Of a DNA stretch of 64,000 nucleotides, positions 24,506 through 30,960 are shown piece after piece. A program made the translations under genes and the position numbers. Under the pieces are notes generated by a model. That model had not been told where the DNA came from and did no database searches. It saw only the letters and a list, made by a program, of their open reading frames with translations. How positions within the stretch are numbered: position 1 is the first letter of the stretch; the number at the start of each line of letters is the position of its first letter. The DNA lies in NCBI RefSeq assembly GCF_034930985.1, contig NZ_JAYGIM010000006.1, positions 248,001 to 312,000 of the forward strand. The letters run 5' to 3'. The stretch comes from Arcicella lustrica (GTDB lineage Bacteria > Bacteroidota > Bacteroidia > Cytophagales > Spirosomataceae).

Positions 24506-25714
24506 ATGAACCAGTCTTATATCATTGATGGCATCAGAACGCCCATTGGGAATTTTGGTGGCAGTTTGTCGAGTGTCAGAGCGGATGATTTGGCGGCTTT
24601 GACGATTAAAGAATTAGTCAAAAGAAATCCTAACATTCCTACTGAAATGATTGATGAAGTGATTCTCGGAAATCACAATCAGGCAGGAGAAGATAACCGC
24701 AATGTAGCCAGAATGGCTTCTTTGTTGGCAGGCTTGCCTTATACTGTGCCAGCCCAAACCGTCAATCGATTATGTGCTTCGGGGATGTCGGCGGTGATTG
24801 ATGCTTCCAGAAGTATTCAAGTGGGCGATGCCGAAATTATGATTGCTGGAGGAATGGAACACATGACTCGTGGCCCATGGGTGATTTCCAAAACTTCAAA
24901 ACCTTTTGGCAACGATGCCCAAATGTTCGATTCAAGTTTCGGTTGGCGTTTTATTAATCCAAAAATGCAAGCCATGTACGGCACGGATGCTATGGGAATG
25001 ACTGCGGAAAATTTGATAGAGATTTATAAAATCAGCCGTGAAGACCAAGACCTTTTTGCTTATCGTTCACATCAAAAAGCCTATAAAGCCCAACAATCAG
25101 GACGATTGGCAGAAGAAATTGTAGGCGTAGAAATTACCGTGAAAAAAGGTGAAACCAAACTTTTTGATACTGACGAATTTGTGAAACCCCATTCAACACT
25201 TGAGAAGTTAGCGACCTTGAAACCTGCTTTCAAAAAAGACGGAGGAAGTGTTACCGCTGGTAATGCCGCAGGTTTAAATGATGGCTCGGCAGCCATGTTT
25301 TTAGCTTCTGAATCTGCCATTAATTTATATGGTTTAAGCCCAAAAGCAAGAATTGTCTCTTCGGCAATAGTGGGTGTTGAACCTCGCATTATGGGAATAG
25401 GGCCAGTGACAGCAACGCAAAAAGCCTTGAAAAAAGCAGGTTTGACATTAAACGATATTGATATTATCGAACTCAACGAAGCTTTTGCTGCACAGTCTTT
25501 GGCTTGTACCAGAGCTTTAGGCATTGCAGATGAAGACGAAAGAGTAAATCCCAATGGCGGAGCGATTGCTTTAGGACATCCGCTCGGAATGTCAGGCACA
25601 AGAATTACTTATTCTGCGGCTTTAGAATTACAGAAACAAAACAAAAGATATGCCCTTGCTACCATGTGTATTGGCGTAGGAATGGGTTATGCGGTAATTA
25701 TTGAGAGAGTTTAG
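24506..25714 (+). CDS. pcaF: 3-oxoadipyl-CoA thiolase
   Basis: The 402-residue thiolase has the acyl-enzyme Cys90 (VNRLCASGMSAV), EHMTRGPW, NEAFAAQSLA, GGAIALGHPLGMSGTR (catalytic His) and CIGVGMG (second catalytic Cys). The ending and the YIIDGIRTPIGNFGGSLSSV start resemble PcaF/PaaJ more than acetoacetyl-CoA thiolases. It splits 3-oxoadipyl-CoA into succinyl-CoA and acetyl-CoA, completing the pathway encoded upstream. Confidence 0.92.
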   Translation: MNQSYIIDGIRTPIGNFGGSLSSVRADDLAALTIKELVKRNPNIPTEMIDEVILGNHNQAGEDNRNVARMASLLAGLPYTVPAQTVNRLCASGMSAVIDASRSIQVGDAEIMIAGGMEHMTRGPWVISKTSKPFGNDAQMFDSSFGWRFINPKMQAMYGTDAMGMTAENLIEIYKISREDQDLFAYRSHQKAYKAQQSGRLAEEIVGVEITVKKGETKLFDTDEFVKPHSTLEKLATLKPAFKKDGGSVTAGNAAGLNDGSAAMFLASESAINLYGLSPKARIVSSAIVGVEPRIMGIGPVTATQKALKKAGLTLNDIDIIELNEAFAAQSLACTRALGIADEDERVNPNGGAIALGHPLGMSGTRITYSAALELQKQNKRYALATMCIGVGMGYAVIIERV

Positions 25715-25769
25715 TTTAGTAAATAGTGATTGGTGATTAGGACTTAAGGGAATCTAAATATCATAGTTA

Positions 25770-25882
25770 TTAACCTCATCCCCCAACCCCTTCTCCTGTA
25801 GAGAAGGGGAGCTTTGTAAACGAAAAGCCCCCTCTCAGCAAGAGAGGGGGTTGGGGCGACCGTCGCTACGGGTGAGGTTTAA
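25770..25882. repeat. GC-rich palindromic intergenic element (REP/MITE-like)
   Basis: The element begins TTAACCTCATCCCCCAACCC and ends GGGTGAGGTTTAA, with an inner hairpin (CCCCTTCTC / GAGAAGGGG) and a second (CCCCCTCTC / GAGAGGGGG). It is much richer in G/C than its surroundings. The plan resembles the CCTCACCCCC-type palindromic units found in many Bacteroidota genomes. It separates pcaF from the second CoA-transferase. Confidence 0.75.
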
Positions 25883-25896
25883 CAATATTCATTACC

Positions 25897-27297
25897 ATGA
25901 CAAATAAAGTAGTAAAAAACGCCCAAGAGGCGGTGAAAGATATTCCAAACAACGCCGTGCTGATGCTTGGCGGTTTTGGACTTTGCGGTATTCCTGAAAA
26001 TAGTATTGCTGCCTTGATTCAGAAAGGCATTACTGGTCTTACTTGTATTTCAAACAATGCTGGGGTTGATGATTTTGGCATTGGTCTGATGCTGAAAAGT
26101 CGCCAAGTGAAGAAAATGATTTCTTCTTATGTGGGTGAAAACAAGGAGTTTGAGCGACAATTATTGTCTGGCGAACTCGAAGTAGAACTGATTCCACAAG
26201 GTACTTTAGCCGAAAGAGTAAGAGCAGGCGGTGCAGGAATTCCTGCCTTTTTTACACCTGCTGGCGTAGGTACAGAAGTAGCGGAAGGCAAAGAAATACG
26301 AGAATTTAATGGTAAAAAATACTTGTTGGAGTCGTGGCTTAGAGCCGATTTCTCTATTGTAAAAGCTTGGAAAGGCGATACCGCAGGGAATTTAATTTTC
26401 AAAGGAACGGCAAGAAATTTCAACCCGATGATGGCGGCGGCTGGGGCAATTACCATTGCCGAAGTAGAGGAATTAGTTCCAGCTGGGACTTTAGACCCTA
26501 ACGAAATTCATACGCCCGGCATTTATGTACAGCGAATTTTCCAAGGTGAAAATTACCAGAAAAGAATTGAACAACGCACGATAAGTATTCCGACAAGTGC
26601 TACCAAAGAAGAAAAAGCAACAGCGGTTTCCACAGCAAAAGGCTTGGATAAAAACCAAATTGCCAAAAGAATTGCTCGTGAAATCAAAGATGGTGATTAT
26701 GTAAACTTGGGAATCGGGATTCCTACGTTGGTTGCCAATTATATTCCTGAAAATATCAGCGTAGTATTGCAGTCGGAAAATGGTTTGTTGGGGATTGGCC
26801 CATTCCCTACGGAAGAGGCAATCGACCCTGATTTAATCAATGCAGGCAAACAAACCATTACGATGCAAGCAGGTTCTTCGCTCTTTAGTTCTGCCGAAAG
26901 TTTTGCCATGATAAGAGGCGAACACGTGGACTTGACGATTTTGGGAGCTATGGAAGTTTCAGAAAATGGCGACATTGCCAACTGGAAAATTCCTAACAAA
27001 ATGGTAAAAGGAATGGGTGGTGCGATGGACTTGGTGGCTTCTGCCAAAAACATCATCGTAGCGATGCAACACGTGAGTAAAGATGGTAAATCGAAACTGT
27101 TGAGCAACTGTACTTTACCCATCACGGGCATCCATTGTGTCAAGAAAATCGTAACCGAATTAGCGGTATTGGAAGTATTAGCCGAAGGCGGTTTTAAATT
27201 GTTAGAAATCGCTCCCAACGTAAGTATCGACGAAGTAAAAGCTGCCACAGAAGGTAAATTAATCATTGAGGGTGATATTCCTGTGATTGAGATTTGA
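25897..27297 (+). CDS. fused succinyl-CoA:3-oxoacid CoA-transferase (SCOT-like), subunits A+B
   Basis: The 466-residue protein contains GGFGLCGIPENSIAALIQKG and LIPQGTLAERVRAGGAGIPAFFTP (A part), a linker near 225-255, then VNLGIGIPTLVANYIPE and catalytic Glu294 in SENGLLGIGP (B part). It resembles SCOT, which moves CoA from succinyl-CoA to acetoacetate, and is fused as in mitochondrial SCOT. It is the second fused transferase in the cluster; one may serve 3-oxoadipate and the other acetoacetate. Which is which cannot be fixed from sequence. Confidence 0.88.
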   Translation: MTNKVVKNAQEAVKDIPNNAVLMLGGFGLCGIPENSIAALIQKGITGLTCISNNAGVDDFGIGLMLKSRQVKKMISSYVGENKEFERQLLSGELEVELIPQGTLAERVRAGGAGIPAFFTPAGVGTEVAEGKEIREFNGKKYLLESWLRADFSIVKAWKGDTAGNLIFKGTARNFNPMMAAAGAITIAEVEELVPAGTLDPNEIHTPGIYVQRIFQGENYQKRIEQRTISIPTSATKEEKATAVSTAKGLDKNQIAKRIAREIKDGDYVNLGIGIPTLVANYIPENISVVLQSENGLLGIGPFPTEEAIDPDLINAGKQTITMQAGSSLFSSAESFAMIRGEHVDLTILGAMEVSENGDIANWKIPNKMVKGMGGAMDLVASAKNIIVAMQHVSKDGKSKLLSNCTLPITGIHCVKKIVTELAVLEVLAEGGFKLLEIAPNVSIDEVKAATEGKLIIEGDIPVIEI

Positions 27298-27326
27298 GCT
27301 GATAGCTGTGAGCTTTGAGTTTTTTT
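27296..27326. repeat. short heptamer repeat at the end of the pca cluster
   Basis: GAGCTGATAGCTGTGAGCTT followed by TGAG overlaps the stop codon of the last CoA-transferase and precedes a T-run. It is the last copy of the AGCTNNN family in the window. Confidence 0.6.
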
Positions 27327-27360
27327 AGAGCCGTGTTTTTGATAAAACATGGCTCTATTT

Positions 27361-27805
27361 TTTTGTCGCTCTCATTTGGAGGAAGGAATTTCAGTCTATC
27401 ATTTTGTCGCTCCGCATTGGAGGGAGGAATTTCAACCTATCATTTTGTTTCTCCAAATTGGAGGAAAGAATTTCAGTCAATCATTTTGTTGCTCCGAGTT
27501 GGAGGAAGGAATTTCAACCTATCATTTTGTTGCTCCAAATTGGAGGAAAGAATTTCAGTCAATCATTTTGTTGCTCCGAGTTGGAGGAAGGAATTTCAAC
27601 CTATCATTTTGTTACTCCAAATTGGAGGAAAGAATTTCAGTCAATCATTTTGTTGCTCCGAGTTGGAGGAAGGAATTTCAACCTATCATTTTGCTCCTGC
27701 AAGCTGCGGGAAGGAATTTCAACCTATCATTTTGCTCCTGCAATTTGCGGGAAGGAATTTCAGCCTATCATTTTGCTCCTGCAATTTGCAGGAAGGTTTC
27801 AACAA
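27361..27805. repeat. eleven-unit 41-bp tandem array with embedded hairpins
   Basis: The motif AATTTCA recurs at 27387, 27428, 27469, 27510, 27551, 27592, 27633, 27674, 27715 and 27756, always 41 bases apart, with a decayed copy near 27797. Each unit has a conserved part (GGAATTTCAACCTATCATTT-like) and a 19-base palindromic part (CTCCAAATTGGAG, CTCCGAGTTGGAG, or TCCTGCAATTTGCGGGA). The middle units alternate two subtypes, giving an 82-base higher-order period. All three plus frames are open through the array because 41 is not a multiple of 3, so open frames here are no evidence for a protein. Confidence 0.92.
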
Positions 27806-27809
27806 AAAT

Positions 27810-27869
27810 TCATGGCATGACTTTCAGTAAGTTTTGAGAAGCATTAAGTTTTTGTTAGTCATGCCATGA
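27810..27869. repeat. inverted repeat following the 41-bp array
   Basis: Arms TCATGGCATGACT (27810-27822) and its complement (27857-27869) flank 34 bases. The arm shares ATGGCATGACT with the palindrome at 10618-10648. The 180 bases from here to the next gene show no further structure. Confidence 0.75.
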
Positions 27870-28049
27870 GTGAGCCTTCCACTTTAGAGCAAGAATATAC
27901 CGTGTAATAAGTTTTTGGGTAGAAAGTTGATAACAGTTTTATATCTTGAAGGTAATTTGATACTTTAGGGAATTGGAAAGTTTAGTCGTTTCTAATAATA
28001 CAAAAAGAACGATAAGATATTCGCTCATCTCTAAATATACATTGAGAAA

Positions 28050-28610
28050 ATGACATTAACTGAATTACTTGAGGCAATCAGAGACTATTACTTAACAAGA
28101 TTTAAAGATGAAATTGATGAGCAAATCGCAAACGGTTTTAAGGTGATAATAGAACCTGAATTATTGGATAGATTAGGACAACAAGTTACCGAAGGTTTTT
28201 TCGATACACCCTACCGCAACGACCTAATTTTGTTGAAGGACGATGAGCCAATTCAATCAGTCATGGTGGACACAGAATCCAAACTAAGTTTTGACCCTAT
28301 TACTTTGGAATGGTCAGATACTTTAACGGTAACAATTGAGCCTTTTCAATGGAATGCCTTGACAATTGAGTTTGATAACAATCATCAGAACTTGAATTGG
28401 ACACCAATTAAAAACTGGTTTATGAACTCATTTGAAGAAAAGACTATTGAGGAAGACTTTAATTTGGTTGTTCATTACATTTCAGACCCCTATCAATTGA
28501 ATGGCTTACAGTTGGTTGACATAGATTTAGGTTCGGGAACAATTGAAGACTTTGAAACCTTATTGGATTCTTTGGACAGCATGAATTTGACAAATGTGAC
28601 GCTGAAATAA
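28050..28610 (+). CDS. hypothetical protein, 186 residues
   Basis: I do not recognise this family. It is an acidic, soluble protein without signal peptide or membrane helix. The N-terminal half (LTELLEAIRDYYLTRFKDEI) looks helical; the C-terminal half has alternating strands and ends in LVDIDLGSGTIEDFETLLDS. It sits alone after the 41-bp array and is followed by a hairpin. The ATG at 28050 is preceded by GAGAAA. An immunity-type or contact-related role cannot be inferred from what is visible. Confidence 0.7.
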   Translation: MTLTELLEAIRDYYLTRFKDEIDEQIANGFKVIIEPELLDRLGQQVTEGFFDTPYRNDLILLKDDEPIQSVMVDTESKLSFDPITLEWSDTLTVTIEPFQWNALTIEFDNNHQNLNWTPIKNWFMNSFEEKTIEEDFNLVVHYISDPYQLNGLQLVDIDLGSGTIEDFETLLDSLDSMNLTNVTLK

Positions 28611-28629
28611 AAATCATCAAAACGTTTGC

Positions 28630-28658
28630 TGTTCAAAGTCTTCTTTCGACTTTGAACA
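28630..28658 (+). terminator. hairpin after the 186-residue hypothetical gene
   Basis: Arms TGTTCAAAGTC and its complement (28630-28640 and 28648-28658) enclose seven bases. It lies 20 bases after the stop. No strong U-tract follows, so termination is plausible but not certain. A second small palindrome, GCAGACT-C-AGTCTGC (28670-28684), follows just before the next gene. Confidence 0.55.
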
Positions 28659-28693
28659 ATAAATAAAATGCAGACTCAGTCTGCCTTACCCCA

Positions 28694-29482
28694 ATGAAAT
28701 TAGATTTATATCAAATAGATGCTTTTACCGATAAGGTTTTTGGCGGAAATCCTGCTTGTGTTGTGCCATTAGACACTTGGCTTCCTGATGAAATTTTATT
28801 GAAAATTGCCCAAGAAAATGCAGTTGCCGAAACTGCTTTTTTTGTAAATAAGGGTGACAAAATTCATTTGCGTTGGTTTACGCCCGAAATTGAAATGGAT
28901 TTATGCGGACACGCTACCTTAGCAACGGCTCATTGCTTAAAAACACTACTTAATTACCCAAACGATACAATTATTTTTGATACGCTAAGTGGCGACCTGA
29001 AGGTAAAGGTTGATAAGGATTACTACCAAATGAACTTTCCTTCAAGAATGCCTGAGAAAGCCGAATTGCCAGCTATCATTGAACAATCTTTGAATATCAA
29101 ACCCAAAGAAGTGTTAAAAGCAAGAGACTATCTTTTGGTTTATGATACTGAAACAGAAGTAAAAAATATCCAAATCAACAGACAAATTTTTGACCAAATC
29201 AACCTTGACCCCGGTGGCGTAATTGTTACGGCAATTGGAGACAACTGTGATTTTGTTTCAAGGTTTTTTACGCCTCAAGCATCCATTCTTGAAGACCCCG
29301 TTACAGGTTCAGCACATTGTTCATTGATTCCATTTTGGGCAAGCAGGCTCAACAAACAAGTATTCACAGCCCTACAAGTTTCTGAAAGAGTCGGAAAACT
29401 ATTTTGCGAATTGATTGATGATAGAGTACTCATCAGCGGTCAAGCCAAAACGTACTCCATTGGTACTTTATGGACGGAATGA
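28694..29482 (+). CDS. PhzF family isomerase/epimerase
   Basis: The 262-residue protein carries the PhzF signatures: GGNPACVVPL near residue 18, AVAETAFFV with the conserved catalytic Glu, RWFTPEIEMDLCGHATLATAH, and EDPVTGSAHCSLIPFW in the C-terminal half. Its length matches the diaminopimelate-epimerase-like fold. The family includes the phenazine enzyme PhzF, but most members, including those in non-phenazine bacteria like this, have unknown substrates. No phenazine genes are nearby. Confidence 0.93.
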   Translation: MKLDLYQIDAFTDKVFGGNPACVVPLDTWLPDEILLKIAQENAVAETAFFVNKGDKIHLRWFTPEIEMDLCGHATLATAHCLKTLLNYPNDTIIFDTLSGDLKVKVDKDYYQMNFPSRMPEKAELPAIIEQSLNIKPKEVLKARDYLLVYDTETEVKNIQINRQIFDQINLDPGGVIVTAIGDNCDFVSRFFTPQASILEDPVTGSAHCSLIPFWASRLNKQVFTALQVSERVGKLFCELIDDRVLISGQAKTYSIGTLWTE

Positions 29483-29607
29483 GGTTGGTGAGTTTTTCTA
29501 TCATTAGAACTACTGAGGCAACTCAAACATTATCAAAACCAAATTTCATGTGTAAATAAAAGTCATTTCGCAATGGGTAGTAAATACACCACCCATTGCA
29601 AAATCAC

Positions 29608-30342
29608 CTACAATTCCTTCACCTTAATATTTCTAAAAGCCACCCCTTTCGACCATTCTTGAAGGGCAATTCGACCAGCAGTATTTTTACCGAATATCGG
29701 AAAATTCTTAAAGTAGCTATTACTGACCATTTTTTTCCAAGTTTCAGCGGTTAAATCTTGTTCGGCTGTTAGTACGCCATTCAAATAAAATTCAATTTTC
29801 CCGTTGTTTTGTTTGATATTCGATTCGTTCCATTCGCCAAATGGTTTGAGTTTTGCTATATTCTTTTGAGGTGCAAAACTATACAAACAGGCAGACCATT
29901 TAGTGGAATCTTTTAGATAGTCTGCTCCAATATTTTCGTGTTCGAGTAGCTGATATTCTGGCCCAGAAGCCCAAGCCGTCGGAATTGTATCTTGCTCAAT
30001 TACATTGATAAAAACGCCACTATTCCCAGCTTTTGAGATTTTCCATTCAAATTTTAAATCAAAATTTTTATATACTTTGTCTGAAACCAAATCGCCATGC
30101 AGTAAGTTTGCAGAATCTGGATTACACAATAATTCTTCGTTTTTCACCATCCAAGTCGATGGTGCTTTTCCTTGGTTATATAAATGCCAACCGTTGGTGG
30201 TTTTTCCATCAAAAAGCAAAGTCCAACCTTCTTCTTTTTCTTGGTCACTTAATTCATTATTAGCAACTTTTTTTTCAGAGCATGAACCTAATAGTGCAAC
30301 GATTAAACCAAACGAAAGTAAGGAAATGATTGTCTTTTTCAT
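29608..30342 (-). CDS. DUF1080 (3-keto-disaccharide hydrolase) lipoprotein
   Basis: The 244-residue precursor has a lipoprotein signal peptide with lipobox LLGSC (Cys21). The mature part is one DUF1080 jelly-roll domain: WTLLFDGKTTNGWHLYN, FDLKFEWKISKAGNSGVF, and PEYQLLEHEN, ending FRNIKVKEL. DUF1080 (PF06439) proteins resemble LamG-type sugar-binding folds and include 3-keto-disaccharide hydrolases. It should be anchored in the periplasm or at the outer membrane. A TATTTTTG -7 element on the minus strand (30381-30388) lies about 40 bases upstream. Confidence 0.92.
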   Translation of the reverse strand: MKKTIISLLSFGLIVALLGSCSEKKVANNELSDQEKEEGWTLLFDGKTTNGWHLYNQGKAPSTWMVKNEELLCNPDSANLLHGDLVSDKVYKNFDLKFEWKISKAGNSGVFINVIEQDTIPTAWASGPEYQLLEHENIGADYLKDSTKWSACLYSFAPQKNIAKLKPFGEWNESNIKQNNGKIEFYLNGVLTAEQDLTAETWKKMVSNSYFKNFPIFGKNTAGRIALQEWSKGVAFRNIKVKEL

Positions 30343-30604
30343 AAAGCTGTATTTTGATTGTTTAAGAATATTTTTTCATTCAAAAATACAAATAACGTTC
30401 TAGCATTATGACCCGCTTAGTTAGGAAAGACCCATTATAGCTGGCAAGCAAAGTGCCAAATTCAAAATTGATAAAATCCAGAATTTGAACGAAAATATAT
30501 AACTTCAAGGTTTAGAAACTTTTGTTTACAAAAAGTAAGTAAATTCCTACCATAAGAAACAACTATACAAAGCATAAATTTTTAACATTAAACCTAAACA
30601 AAAC

Positions 30605-30880
30605 ATGTTTGACAAAAAGGATTACTCGCAATTGACTCTTGAAGAGTTATTGATTGAAGAAAAAAAGATTAAAAAAAATGAAATTTTCTCTGCTGTATTA
30701 ATAGGATTTTTAATTGGCGTAATGGTTTTTGGCGTTGTAAAAAACGGTTTTGGTTTCCTATATCTTGCTATTCCAATATTCTTGATTGCTGGAATTTTTA
30801 AGAATTCTCAGGTTCAGAAACAAAATCTTAAAGAAATTCAAGTAGAAATCAACAACAAAAATGGGGAAAAAGATAAATAA
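30605..30880 (+). CDS. small two-helix membrane protein
   Basis: A 91-residue protein with a charged N-terminus (LEELLIEEKKIKKNE), two hydrophobic helices (about 29-47 and 50-66) separated by a short turn, and a charged Lys/Glu-rich C-terminal tail. I do not recognise a named family, though small proteins of this build are common in Bacteroidota. It stands alone and is followed by a strong palindrome that may terminate transcription. Confidence 0.75.
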   Translation: MFDKKDYSQLTLEELLIEEKKIKKNEIFSAVLIGFLIGVMVFGVVKNGFGFLYLAIPIFLIAGIFKNSQVQKQNLKEIQVEINNKNGEKDK

Positions 30881-30889
30881 ACCCTTGTC

Positions 30890-30928
30890 AATCAATAGGG
30901 GTGGACTTTAAGTCCACCCCTATTGATT
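30890..30928. terminator. 39-base palindrome, possible bidirectional terminator
   Basis: Two 19-base arms (AATCAATAGGGGTGGACTT and complement) are separated by one T. It lies between the convergent small membrane protein and DUF5703 genes. The centre GACTTnAAGTC is shared with the palindrome at 10618-10648, so it may be a dispersed repeat acting as a terminator. Confidence 0.7.
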
Positions 30929-30960
30929 TGATTGAAAGTATAAACTAAAGGTAATATTTA

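Noticed and set aside
25081..25599. Antisense open frame of 172 codons inside pcaF
   Set aside because: It is a shadow of the thiolase gene; the translation is low-complexity and has no family match.
26739..27350. Antisense open frame of 203 codons opposite the second CoA-transferase
   Set aside because: It overlaps a gene with intact catalytic motifs and has no recognisable protein features.
27361..27805. CRISPR array
   Set aside because: The variable parts are near-identical palindromes rather than unique spacers, and no cas genes are in the window.
27315..27837. Three overlapping open frames of 138-171 codons through the 41-bp array
   Set aside because: They exist only because a 41-base repeat without stops reads open in all frames. 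The translations are the same low-complexity peptide in shifted register, with no good start signals.
28694..29482. Phenazine biosynthesis locus
   Set aside because: PhzF homologues are common outside phenazine producers and no other phz gene is near.
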